Of a stretch of DNA of 64,000 nt, positions 1 through 8,178 are shown piece after piece. The translations under genes and the position numbers were made by a program. The stretch is from Alcaligenes faecalis (GTDB lineage Bacteria > Pseudomonadota > Gammaproteobacteria > Burkholderiales > Burkholderiaceae_B). The notes below the pieces were generated by a model that saw nothing but the letters and a program-made list of their open reading frames with translations, was not told where the DNA came from and searched no databases. Position 1 is the stretch's first letter; every line of letters begins with the position of its first letter. The stretch spans positions 1,054,001-1,118,000 of the forward strand of contig NZ_CP031747.1 of assembly GCF_005311025.1 (NCBI RefSeq), read 5' to 3'.

Positions 1-617
1 TACAAGGTCCAGGTATGGCTTTGTTGTGGCAAACCCAATGCCAGGCTGGGATAGTCCGCCAGATCAGCGGGTGAGCCGGGCATTCCGTGGCGGGCAATCA
101 GCTCCGGGCTGGCTATCAAACATTGGCTGCGGTCGGACAGAACACGCATCACCAGATCGCTGTCTTGCAATGGTGGCGGGCGCACGCGGATCGCCATATC
201 CAGCGCTTCCCCGATCAGGTCCACGCGCCGGTTGGTGGCATCCAATTGCACCGTGACATGCGGGTAGCTGACCATGAAGTCGGCCAACATATCACTGACA
301 TGGGCGTTCAGTAAGGTGATGGGGCAACTGAGGCGCACCACACCGTGCGGCTCGGCACGTGTCAGTTCGATGGCTGCCTGTGCCGCTTCGGCCTCTACCA
401 GCATGGCCTTGCAGTGCTCGTAATAGGTCTGGCCAATCTCGGTCACGGTAAAGCGGCGGGTGGAGCGCTGGATCAGCCGCACTCCCAGGCGCTCTTCCAG
501 TGCAGCCAGCCTGCGGCTAAGCGTGGATTTGGGTAAACCCAGTGCGCGACCGGCCGGGGCAAAGCCGCCGTGATCCACAATCTGAACGTAGAAGTACAAG
601 TCGTTTAAATCTTGCAT
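1..617 (-). CDS. LysR-family transcriptional regulator (3' end cut by window edge)
   Basis: Reading the complement from an ATG at 617 gives an open frame to the window edge, about 205 residues of the roughly 300 expected. It begins MQDLNDLYFYVQIVDHGGFA and continues into a LysR winged helix (ALGLPKSTLSRRLAALEERL, about residues 26-45), then the linker helix and the start of the effector domain. The last third lies outside the window. The gene is divergent from the pirin operon, and a 16-bp dyad lies between them, so autoregulation and control of that operon are inferred. The inducer cannot be told. Confidence 0.87.
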   Translation of the reverse strand, partial: MQDLNDLYFYVQIVDHGGFAPAGRALGLPKSTLSRRLAALEERLGVRLIQRSTRRFTVTEIGQTYYEHCKAMLVEAEAAQAAIELTRAEPHGVVRLSCPITLLNAHVSDMLADFMVSYPHVTVQLDATNRRVDLIGEALDMAIRVRPPPLQDSDLVMRVLSDRSQCLIASPELIARHGMPGSPADLADYPSLALGLPQQSHTWTL

Positions 618-629
618 GGCAGTTTTATC

Positions 630-645
630 GTTCCATAAATGGAAC
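630..645. promoter_or_regulatory. Dyad operator candidate between LysR gene and pirin operon
   Basis: GTTCCATaaATGGAAC is a perfect inverted repeat with 7-bp arms and a 2-bp centre. It contains a T-N11-A pair (631/643), the hallmark of LysR boxes. It lies 13 bp upstream of the LysR start and about 80 bp upstream of the pirin start, the usual place for a LysR-type recognition site. Binding is inferred, not shown. Confidence 0.55.
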
Positions 646-725
646 ATAGATGGCCGATTTAGGGGGCTACTGGCTTCGTTGTCCCGAGTTTATTCTGTCT
701 CTTATGTTGAAACAAGGAGATGGAC

Positions 726-1604
726 ATGAAGAAAATTCTTGGTATCTATAGCGCTCCCCGTCCTCACTGGGTGGGCGACGGCTTCCCCGTTCGCTCCCTG
801 TTTTCGTACCACACACACGCAAAACAGTTGAGCCCCTTCCTGCTGCTGGACTATGCCGGCCCTGCCGAGTTTGCTCCCAGCAACCACAAGCGCGGCGTTG
901 GCCAGCACCCACATCGGGGTTTTGAAACCGTCACCATCGTCTACAAGGGCGAGGTTTCACACCACGACTCCACGGGTCAGGGCGGCACGATCGGCCCCGG
1001 TGATGTGCAGTGGATGACGGCCGGCTCGGGCATCTTGCACGAGGAGTATCACTCCGACGCTTTTGCTCGTTCTGGCGGCACTTTGGAAATGGTGCAGCTG
1101 TGGGTCAACCTGCCTGCCAAAGACAAGCGTGCTCCCGCTGGCTATCAGGCCATTACCGACCAGCAAATTCCTGTGGTCGCACTGCCTGATGCTGCTGGCA
1201 TGGTGCGCGTGATCGCCGGAGAAAAGGACGGTGCCACTGGCCCTGCCAGGACCTTCACTCCCATGAATGTATGGGATATGCGTCTGAATCAGGGTGGTAT
1301 TGCCGAGCTGGAAAGCCCTGAAGGCTGGACAGCCGCCTTGGTGGTGCTGCAAGGCACGGTACTGGTCAATGGCCAAAGCGTGGCACGTGAAGGGCAGCTG
1401 GTTGTGCTGGATCGGACAGGCAGCCAGTTCAGCGTGGAAGCCAATAACGACGCCGTGGTCTTGCTGATCAGTGGTGAACCCATTGATGAGCCGATTGTGG
1501 GACACGGTCCCTTCGTCATGAATAGCAAGCAGGAGATCTTGCAGGCTATGGATGACTTCAGCAGTGGCCGCTTTGGTTCGATGGCACCAGGGTCGGCATC
1601 GTAG
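726..1604 (+). CDS. Pirin family protein
   Basis: This 292-residue bicupin is of the pirin family (Fe-binding; some members act as quercetin 2,3-dioxygenase). The N-terminal cupin keeps the metal ligands H61, H63, H105 and E107 ([10 protein letters not shown] and GILHEEYH). The start is set at the ATG at 726 because AAGGAG at 714-719 lies six bases before it; the upstream in-frame ATG at 720 overlaps that ribosome site. It is the first gene of a four-gene operon with two isochorismatase-fold hydrolases and a second pirin. Family assignment is firm; the substrate is unknown. Confidence 0.93.
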   Translation: MKKILGIYSAPRPHWVGDGFPVRSLFSYHTHAKQLSPFLLLDYAGPAEFAPSNHKRGVGQHPHRGFETVTIVYKGEVSHHDSTGQGGTIGPGDVQWMTAGSGILHEEYHSDAFARSGGTLEMVQLWVNLPAKDKRAPAGYQAITDQQIPVVALPDAAGMVRVIAGEKDGATGPARTFTPMNVWDMRLNQGGIAELESPEGWTAALVVLQGTVLVNGQSVAREGQLVVLDRTGSQFSVEANNDAVVLLISGEPIDEPIVGHGPFVMNSKQEILQAMDDFSSGRFGSMAPGSAS

Positions 1605-1662
1605 TGCAAGGCCCGCGGGGGCCGCATTCAGGTGGCCCCCGTCTTTCATCCACAGGAGAAAC

Positions 1663-2352
1663 ATGATGACTATCCCCAGCAATGTAGCCAACTTTAATGG
1701 TGCCGCTCCCGTAATTGATCCCGATGATGCAGTCATGCTGCTGATCGACCACCAAAGCGGCCTGTTTCAGACCGTGAAGGACATGCCCATGACCACCTTG
1801 CGTGACCATGCGGCAGCACTGGCCAAAATCGCCACCTTGAGCAAGTTGCCCGTGATTACCACGGCTTCCGTGCCACAAGGCCCGAACGGTCCTCTGATTC
1901 CCGAGATTCACCAGAATGCTCCCCACGCCCAATACGTGGCACGCAAGGGCGAGATCAATGCCTGGCACAACGAGGACTTTGTTGCCGCCGTCAAGGCAAC
2001 CGGCCGTAAGACCTTGATCATTGCCGGCACCATTACCAGCGTGTGCATGGCTTTCCCTGCGATCAGCGCGGTGGCTGAAGGCTACAAGGTGTTTGTGGTG
2101 ATTGATGCCTCCGGCACCTACTCCAAGATGGCCGAGGAAATTACCCTGGCTCGCATGATGCAGGCCGGTGTGGTGCCTATCGATACGGGTGCTGTTGCCT
2201 CCGAACTGCAGCGCACCTGGAACCGCCCTGATGCCCAGGAATGGGCCCAGGTCTACACCAAGATTTTCCCCGCCTATCAGTTGCTGATCGAAAGCTATGC
2301 CAAAGCACAGGACGTGCTCAAGAATCAGGAACAGCTGGATTCGCAGCGTTAA
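1663..2352 (+). CDS. Isochorismatase-family cysteine hydrolase (YcaC-like)
   Basis: A 229-residue cysteine hydrolase. D29 (LLIDHQSG), R94 in [11 protein letters not shown] and C128 (ITSVCMAFP) line up with the D19/R84/C118 positions of YcaC. The N terminus is about ten residues longer than that of YcaC. The start is ATG 1663 (or 1666), behind AGGAG at 1654-1658; an in-frame extension further upstream overlaps the pirin stop and has no ribosome site. The next gene is a clear paralogue, so the pair probably arose by old duplication. The substrate is unknown; such enzymes are often over-annotated as nicotinamidase or isochorismatase. Confidence 0.9.
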   Translation: MMTIPSNVANFNGAAPVIDPDDAVMLLIDHQSGLFQTVKDMPMTTLRDHAAALAKIATLSKLPVITTASVPQGPNGPLIPEIHQNAPHAQYVARKGEINAWHNEDFVAAVKATGRKTLIIAGTITSVCMAFPAISAVAEGYKVFVVIDASGTYSKMAEEITLARMMQAGVVPIDTGAVASELQRTWNRPDAQEWAQVYTKIFPAYQLLIESYAKAQDVLKNQEQLDSQR

Positions 2353-2427
2353 TCAACGCCGCGCTCTTGCAGTACCGGGTGCAGTCCCCGCACCCGCCCC
2401 TTTCAATCATCGTTAAGGAAGACTGAG

Positions 2428-3054
2428 ATGACTACGCCTTACAAACGTCTTGATAAAGACCAAGCCGCTGTACTTCTGGTTGATCACCAAACGGGGCTGC
2501 TGTCTCTGGTGCGTGACATTGATCCAGACAAGTTCAAGAACAACGTGCTGGCTCTGGCCGATCTGGCCAAGTACTTCAACTTGCCCACCATTCTGACCAC
2601 CAGCTTTGAAGAAGGCCCTAACGGTCCTTTGGTCCCCGAGCTGAAAGAAACCTTCCCGGATGCGCCTTACATCGCTCGCCCTGGCCAGATCAACGCCTGG
2701 GATAACGAAGACTTCGTCAAAGCCATCAAGGCAACGGGCAAGAAGCAGCTGATTATTGCCGGTGTGGTGACTGAAGTGTGCGTGGCTTTCCCGGCCCTGT
2801 CGGCTTTGGAAGAAGGCTTTGATGTGTTTGTGGTCACCGATGCATCGGGCACATTCAACGAACTGACACGTCACTCGGCCTGGGATCGCATGTCCTCGGC
2901 TGGTGCTCAGCTGATGACCTGGTTTGGCGTGGCTTGCGAACTGCACCGCGACTGGCGTAACGACGTGGAAGGTCTGGGTGCCTTGTTCTCCAACCATATC
3001 CCCGACTACCGCAACTTGATCAATAGCCACACCAAGTTCACATCCGGTAAGTAA
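2428..3054 (+). CDS. ycaC: YcaC-type isochorismatase-fold hydrolase
   Basis: The 208-residue product follows E. coli YcaC almost residue for residue as remembered, including its length, the LLVDHQTGLLSLVRDI start (D19), YIARPGQINAWDNEDF (R84) and VVTEVCVAFPALSA (C118). YcaC is an octameric cysteine hydrolase of undefined substrate. AAGGAAG at 2416-2422 precedes the ATG. It sits between a paralogous hydrolase and a pirin gene in one operon, 75 bp after the former and 91 bp before the latter. The family call is very safe; the physiological reaction is not known. Confidence 0.93.
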   Translation: MTTPYKRLDKDQAAVLLVDHQTGLLSLVRDIDPDKFKNNVLALADLAKYFNLPTILTTSFEEGPNGPLVPELKETFPDAPYIARPGQINAWDNEDFVKAIKATGKKQLIIAGVVTEVCVAFPALSALEEGFDVFVVTDASGTFNELTRHSAWDRMSSAGAQLMTWFGVACELHRDWRNDVEGLGALFSNHIPDYRNLINSHTKFTSGK

Positions 3055-3145
3055 ATCGCTTCGGCGCTGCGCTGGTCACTTGAGTGGCCAGCGCTTTTGG
3101 CTGTTTGAAACCCAGCCCCCAGATCTGTTTTCAGGAGTTCGACCC

Positions 3146-4087
3146 ATGAGTACACACAGTTCCGAAGTCTCTTCATCCTTTGATTGTCCCGAAGACATCA
3201 ACGGCGAAAAACGTGTTCAACGTGTTGCCGGGCGCGGCGCACAAGTGGGTGGGGGCATTACCGTCAGCCGGATTCTGCCTTCCTCGGAACGGCGCATGGT
3301 GGGGGCCTGGTGCTTCCTGGATCATGCAGGGCCCGCCGTGTTCACGTCGGGATCCGGCCTGCGTGTGGGCCCTCATCCGCATATTGGCCTGCAAACCTTT
3401 ACCTGGATGATTCAGGGCGAGGTTCTGCACCGTGACAGCCTGGGCCATGTGCAAGTGGTCAAGCCTGGTCAGGTGAACTTGATGACAGCCGGACGCGGTA
3501 TCAGCCATACCGAGGAGTCTTTGCCCGGCGAGGACAAGCTGCATGCGGTTCAGCTCTGGATTGCCTTGCCGTCCAAGGACGCCACCTGTGAACCCGCTTT
3601 TGACCACCATCCTGACTTGCCTCATTGGCGTGAGGACGAGTGCGACTTTACCCTGCTGGCCGGTACCTATGCACAGCATCAGGCACCCAGCAAAATGTAT
3701 TCGCCTATGGTGGGGATGGATTTGAGCAGCTCCAAGGCTGGGGAAGTGAGACTGAATTTGAACCCCGAGTTTGAGTATGGCTTTTTAGTCGTGCAAGGCA
3801 CCCTGGGTATTCAGTCCGAGCAGTTCGAGGCCAATGAACTGGCCTATGTGGGCCGTGGCCTGACGCAGTTGAGCTTGAGTCTGAGTGCCGGCAGCCGAGT
3901 CATTGTGCTGGGTGGCGAGCCGTACACCGAGGAGCTGGTGCTGTGGTGGAATTTTGTTGGTGAAAACAAGGATGTCATCGGCCAGGCACAACGCGATTGG
4001 CGTGCGGCCCATGAGCGCTTTGGTGTGGTGCATGGCTATGACGGTGAACCCTTGATTGCGCCGGATCTGCCATGGGAAAGCAACTGA
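3146..4087 (+). CDS. Pirin family protein (second copy)
   Basis: A 313-residue pirin with the four predicted Fe ligands H77, H79, H121 and E123 (GPHPHIGLQTFTW and GRGISHTEES). It is clearly different from the first pirin of the operon: it has a 20-25 residue N-terminal extension and groups with the YhhW/YhaK-like type rather than being a recent duplicate. The start is ATG 3146 with AGGAG at 3133-3137; an in-frame codon at 3080 lacks a ribosome site. It ends the operon, and a strong hairpin follows about 130 bp later. Confidence 0.92.
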   Translation: MSTHSSEVSSSFDCPEDINGEKRVQRVAGRGAQVGGGITVSRILPSSERRMVGAWCFLDHAGPAVFTSGSGLRVGPHPHIGLQTFTWMIQGEVLHRDSLGHVQVVKPGQVNLMTAGRGISHTEESLPGEDKLHAVQLWIALPSKDATCEPAFDHHPDLPHWREDECDFTLLAGTYAQHQAPSKMYSPMVGMDLSSSKAGEVRLNLNPEFEYGFLVVQGTLGIQSEQFEANELAYVGRGLTQLSLSLSAGSRVIVLGGEPYTEELVLWWNFVGENKDVIGQAQRDWRAAHERFGVVHGYDGEPLIAPDLPWESN

Positions 4088-4399
4088 TTTTCAGTGACGG
4101 CTGCTGGTTCTGATCGTCTATTGCGATGACGCTGGCCGTGGTTTGCTGGCTGCCTGTCCTGGTTTTCGAGCAGGGCTATGGCGCATGTGTATTTCGCCCT
4201 TATCCCGTTGTTCAAATGGCCCCTTTCGGGGCCATTGTATCTGTGTACAGTTTGCCCATCGTGACTGGCGGTCTGCCTGTGATCGGAGTACAAAACAGTG
4301 TGCTGGTGCAAGCAAGACCACAGGAAAAGGTCTGTACGGCTGCGGTCAAGCCCTTTTGTTTGCACAACAGCGTTGAACAATTTCTAAAAGGTAGCTGGA
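4088..4399. other. Intergenic stretch between pirin operon and SDR gene
   Basis: These 312 bp hold no credible gene: the open frames on either strand have no ribosome site or family resemblance. The one clear element is the hairpin at 4215-4236. The rest probably contains the promoter of the SDR gene, but I see no convincing -35/-10 pair. Confidence 0.6.
4215..4236. terminator. Hairpin, probable terminator of the pirin operon
   Basis: AATGGCCCC / GGGGCCATT form a perfect 9-bp stem around a TTTC loop, 128 bp after the pirin stop. No run of T follows (GTATCTG), so it may be a weak or Rho-assisted terminator, or an mRNA-stabilising hairpin. Confidence 0.5.
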
Positions 4400-5140
4400 A
4401 TGCGATTGAAAGATAAAGTGGCCATAGTCACCGGTTCGGCAGCTGGAATTGGTTTGGCAACAGCCAGGAAGTTTGCCCAGGAAGGGGCGATTGTGGTGTT
4501 GTGCGATCGTAATGCGGATGCCGTCAATCAAGCAGCGCAGTCTTTAAGTGGTAATGGCGTTACCGCCGTAGGCTATACCGTGGATGTGACGGACCGTGCA
4601 CAGATTGACGCCATGGTGGCGGATGTGAAGCAAAAGTTTGGCCGCATTGATGTGCTGGTGAACAATGCCGGGATCACCAAGGACGCCAAGCTGGTACGCA
4701 TGACCGAGCAGCAATTTGATGATGTGATTGATGTGAACCTGAAAGCGGTTTTCAACTTCACTCAGGCCGTGGCCGCGGTGATGCTGGAGCAGGAAAGCGG
4801 TTCCATTCTGAACGCTTCCAGCGTGGTGGGTTTGTACGGCAATTATGGTCAAACCAATTACGCGGCCAGCAAGTTCGGGGTGATAGGCTTTACCAAAACC
4901 TGGGCCAGGGAGTTGGGCCCCAAGGGGATACGCGTCAATGCCGTCTGTCCCGGTTTTATCGAGACAGACATTCTGAAAACCATCCCCGAAAAAGTGCTGC
5001 AAGGCTTTCGTGATCATTGCTGGCTGCGCCGCATGGGCAAGCCTGAAGAGATCGCCAATGTGTATGCGTTTTTGGCCTCGGATGAAGCCAGCTTCATCAA
5101 TGGCACGACGCTGGAAGTGTCGGGCGGTTTGACGGTTTAA
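4400..5140 (+). CDS. SDR-family oxidoreductase, FabG-like
   Basis: A 246-residue classical short-chain dehydrogenase with TGSAAGIG (11-18) for the cofactor, NNAG (88-91), N113, and the catalytic S140/S141, Y154 and K158. It resembles 3-oxoacyl-ACP reductases. It stands alone between two hairpins, away from fatty-acid genes, so it is more likely a stand-alone ketoreductase (hydroxyacyl, acetoacetyl-CoA or xenobiotic) than the essential FabG. Residues D36-R37 after beta-2 (VLCDRN) hint at NAD rather than NADP preference. The substrate is unknown. Confidence 0.88.
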   Translation: MRLKDKVAIVTGSAAGIGLATARKFAQEGAIVVLCDRNADAVNQAAQSLSGNGVTAVGYTVDVTDRAQIDAMVADVKQKFGRIDVLVNNAGITKDAKLVRMTEQQFDDVIDVNLKAVFNFTQAVAAVMLEQESGSILNASSVVGLYGNYGQTNYAASKFGVIGFTKTWARELGPKGIRVNAVCPGFIETDILKTIPEKVLQGFRDHCWLRRMGKPEEIANVYAFLASDEASFINGTTLEVSGGLTV

Positions 5141-5196
5141 TACCGTGTTCTGAACGATGGCTTGGAGGATTCCTGTTTGAATCCTGAGCCGCCACA

Positions 5197-5236
5197 AAAA
5201 AGCCTGAATCTGACTTGAAGCAGATTCAGGCTTTTT
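5197..5236. terminator. Bidirectional intrinsic terminator (SDR gene / proP)
   Basis: A 16-bp perfect stem (5197-5212 with 5221-5236, core GCCTGAATCTG) has an 8-nt loop and is flanked by A5 on one side and T5 on the other. It can therefore end transcription from the SDR gene on the plus strand and from proP on the minus strand. Confidence 0.88.
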
Positions 5237-5340
5237 CTACGGGAACAAGCGGTTTGGCGTTGCCGCTGTGAAAGTTGCAGGGGGCGTTTCAGGCCCCCCA
5301 TCCGACAGCACCTACCCTCTATATAGAGAGGACTGTTTTA

Positions 5341-6873
5341 TTAATCCAGCTCGGGGTGGCGGTCCACAAGACGCTGGCGTTTTTGCTTCAAGGCTTCCAG
5401 TTCTTCCTCGGCCTTGGCAATGGCTTCTTCCACATCTTGCACGCTTTGTTCGATGTGGTCATACGCTTCTTGCAGCAGTTCCTTGGCTTCCATGCGGTTG
5501 GAGGCGGTAGGTGTATCGCCGCGCAAGGGGCGGTTCGCCGTTTCGGGCAGGAACAGGGCGGTAATCAAGCCGATGACACTGGCAAACATCAAATAGTAGG
5601 CAGGCACCAGCAAGTTGTTGGTCTGCTCCACCAGCCAGGCCGCAACCGTAGGCGTCAGGCCCGCCACAATAATGGCGATGTTAAAGGAGGCGGCCAAGGC
5701 ACTGTAACGTAGCCGGGTCGGGAACAGGGCGGGCAGGGTAGAGGCCATGACCCCGGTCAGGCAGTTCAGTAAAACGGCCAGAATCAGCAGCCCCAGGAAG
5801 ATCTGCACATTGCTGTCGCTACCAATAAAGTGAAAGGCGGGAATCGCAAAGATCAGCAGGCCCAGACTACCGGCCATCAGAAAGGGTTTGCGACCTATCT
5901 TGTCGCTGACAAAACCCACCACCGGTTGCACGAACAGCATCCCTATCATCACCACCACAATAATGAAGACACCATGTTCTTCGGCATAGCCCAGGCTGCT
6001 GGACAGATAGGTAGGCATATAGGTCAGCAACATGTAATAGGTGATGTTGGTAACCAGCACCATGCCAATACAAATTAGCAGGGCTTTGCGGTACTTGGAG
6101 AAGATCTCGCCAAAGGAAACCGTGGGGCGCTCTGTCAGGGCGGCGCGGTCTTCTTTCTCCATCTTTTCCAGTTGCTCGGTAAAGGCGGGAGTCTCTTCAG
6201 CGGCATGGCGCAGGTACAAGCCCAAAATACCCAGTGGACCGGCAATCAGGAAAGGAATGCGCCAGCCCCAATCCTGGAAGGTCTCTTCGGTCAGGGACGT
6301 TTGCAGCAGCACGACCAAACCGGCGCCCAGAACAAAGCCCGCGATAGAGCCAAAGTCCAGCCAGCTCCCCAGGAACCCGCGCTGCCGGTCGGGCGCGTAT
6401 TCGGCCACAAAAACTGCCGCGCCAGTGTATTCACCGCCTACGGAAAAGCCTTGGGCCAGCTTGCACAGCAGCAGCAAAATGGGTGCCCAGATGCCGATGG
6501 ATAGATAAGAGGGAATCAGGCCGATCAGGAAGGTGCTGATGGCCATGATGATAATGGTCAGGGAAAGCACTTTCTGACGCCCGAACTTGTCTCCCATCAG
6601 CCCGAAGAACACTCCGCCCAGAGGCCGCACCAAAAAGGGCACCGAGAAGGTACCCAAGGCGGCGATGGTTTGTACTGCGGGAGAGGCATCGGGGAAAAAG
6701 ACTTTACCCAAGGTGGCGGCCACAAAGCCGTAAACGCCAAAGTCAAACCATTCCATGGCGTTGCCCAAGGCAGCGGCGGTTACGGCTTTTTTAAGTTTGC
6801 TGTTATCTACGACGGTAATGTCGTCAATGTGAAGCGGCTTGGCGTTGCTGGATGCCGCGGAGGACTGCGTCAT
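5341..6873 (-). CDS. proP: ProP-type osmolyte:H+ symporter
   Basis: A 510-residue MFS transporter of the metabolite:H+ symporter family. It matches E. coli ProP closely as remembered: ITAASLGNAMEWFDFGVYGF-type start (here TAAALGNAMEWFDFGVYGF), GDKFGRQK loop, AQGFSVGGEYTGAA, and a C-terminal extension (about 460-508) of charged heptads (EAKELLQEAYDHIEQSVQDV, ending RLVDRHPELD). That extension corresponds to the antiparallel coiled coil that tunes osmosensing in ProP. Likely substrates are proline, glycine betaine and ectoine. The start has AGGAGA nine bases upstream. The gene is monocistronic and ends at a strong bidirectional terminator. Confidence 0.94.
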   Translation of the reverse strand: MTQSSAASSNAKPLHIDDITVVDNSKLKKAVTAAALGNAMEWFDFGVYGFVAATLGKVFFPDASPAVQTIAALGTFSVPFLVRPLGGVFFGLMGDKFGRQKVLSLTIIIMAISTFLIGLIPSYLSIGIWAPILLLLCKLAQGFSVGGEYTGAAVFVAEYAPDRQRGFLGSWLDFGSIAGFVLGAGLVVLLQTSLTEETFQDWGWRIPFLIAGPLGILGLYLRHAAEETPAFTEQLEKMEKEDRAALTERPTVSFGEIFSKYRKALLICIGMVLVTNITYYMLLTYMPTYLSSSLGYAEEHGVFIIVVVMIGMLFVQPVVGFVSDKIGRKPFLMAGSLGLLIFAIPAFHFIGSDSNVQIFLGLLILAVLLNCLTGVMASTLPALFPTRLRYSALAASFNIAIIVAGLTPTVAAWLVEQTNNLLVPAYYLMFASVIGLITALFLPETANRPLRGDTPTASNRMEAKELLQEAYDHIEQSVQDVEEAIAKAEEELEALKQKRQRLVDRHPELD

Positions 6874-7127
6874 ATGGCTTCTCCTGGAGAGCAGGACAAT
6901 GACCTGCAGGGTCGCCCTGTGTGCGATCGATACCAGAGAAGAAGCACTGGCATGACGGCATTCTGATCAGGCGAGGCTTGAAGGCGATTCTACGTCCGGC
7001 TTTGCTGTTCGTCTATCGAAGGGAAAGGGTCGAGCAGTCAGGGCCAAGTCGCGAGAAAAACGGGACGCGACTTGCCGTCCTTATTGTTACTGAGCCCAAG
7101 ACTGTCTCCCACCATATTTGCACATGC

Positions 7128-8072
7128 TTACAGAGCGCGGCATCCAGGCGGTAAAGGAGCTTTTTTCACGTAGGCTCGCACCTCATCGACCAATGCCGCC
7201 GCCGCGGGCGTCAAGTCATGTTCTTGGTGAAACATCAGACACAAGGTACGGACCAGCGTGGGGGCCTGCAGCAAGGAGAAGCTCAGACCGGGCATCAAGA
7301 CCCGTTGTGCCGCCAAGGCGGGCAGCAGGGCAATGGCCAGACCACTTTGCACCAGCGCTGCTTGCGAGGTGGTGCTGGACGCTTCATAAAACGGGGCCGA
7401 GGTTTCGATGGGCAGGTCCGGACGGGACTGCAGCACCGCCATGATCCCGGTTTCGTCTACGACGCCGACCAGTTTGCGTTCATCCAGAGCAGACCAGCTG
7501 ACCGTGTTGTTGGCATCCGGTTTGATCAGCTTGTCGTCGCTGCGATAGAGCACGCCAAACTGGTCTTCCAGCAAGGGTTGGCTGTCCAGCCCTTGGACAT
7601 CCGCCCAGGGACTGGTCAGACCAAAGTCGATCTCCCCGGCCACGATCTGGCGTTGAATGCGTCCCGAGTTGTCATCCCGTAAATACAGACGGACCGCCGG
7701 ATGCTGCTGGGAGAAATTGGCGGCTGCCGGTGCTATCAAATCCGTAATGGCCGACGGCGCTGCGGCCACACTGACCCGCCCGCTTTTCAATTCCCCATAA
7801 CGCATGACATCGCTGATGGCGCCATCAAAATCTGCCAGCAGGCGGGTGATGCGTGGCAGGAACTCCTGACCAATAGGCGTCAGGGATACACGCCGACTGG
7901 TGCGGTTGAACAAGGTGGTGTTCAGGGCAACTTCCAACTGCTGGATCAGGCCCGTGACCGAGGATTGAGTTTGAAAAAGACGACGCGCGGCATGGGTGAA
8001 ACTGGCCTCCTGGGCCACGGCGACAAACGCGTTCAAGTGCTTGAGCGTGATGTGCTTGGGAAGTCTGTCCAT
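7128..8072 (-). CDS. LysR-family regulator of the D-aminoacylase operon
   Basis: A 314-residue LysR protein: helix-turn-helix at about residues 9-68 (LKHLNAFVAVAQEASFTHAA, QTQSSVTGLIQQLEVALNTT) and an effector-binding domain from about 95 (GRVSVAAAPSAITDLIAPAA). It is divergent from the D-aminoacylase gene across 106 bp of AT-rich DNA, so local control of that operon is the simplest inference; the co-inducer may be an N-acyl amino acid or its product. The ATG at 8072 has a poor ribosome site. Confidence 0.9.
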   Translation of the reverse strand: MDRLPKHITLKHLNAFVAVAQEASFTHAARRLFQTQSSVTGLIQQLEVALNTTLFNRTSRRVSLTPIGQEFLPRITRLLADFDGAISDVMRYGELKSGRVSVAAAPSAITDLIAPAAANFSQQHPAVRLYLRDDNSGRIQRQIVAGEIDFGLTSPWADVQGLDSQPLLEDQFGVLYRSDDKLIKPDANNTVSWSALDERKLVGVVDETGIMAVLQSRPDLPIETSAPFYEASSTTSQAALVQSGLAIALLPALAAQRVLMPGLSFSLLQAPTLVRTLCLMFHQEHDLTPAAAALVDEVRAYVKKAPLPPGCRAL

Positions 8073-8082
8073 ATCATTTTCT

Positions 8083-8096
8083 GATTAATCAATTAA
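8083..8096. promoter_or_regulatory. AT-rich dyad in the LysR / D-aminoacylase divergent promoter region
   Basis: GATTAATC (8083-8090) is self-complementary and overlaps TTAATcaATTAA (8085-8096), a 5-bp-armed dyad, just upstream of the LysR start. The 106-bp gap is much more AT-rich than its surroundings, as expected for paired promoters. Operator function is inferred from position only. Confidence 0.35.
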
Positions 8097-8178
8097 CTTA
8101 AACAATTTTTCATATTAATAATACCTTTGGATAATGCGGTCAACTCCCCTTTTTGTGGGAGGGTTAGTGGAGACGTAG

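Noticed and set aside
1663-3054. Recent tandem duplication of two isochorismatase-family genes
   Set aside because: The two proteins share the catalytic positions and layout but differ through most of their length, so any duplication is old. This is not a repeat artefact.
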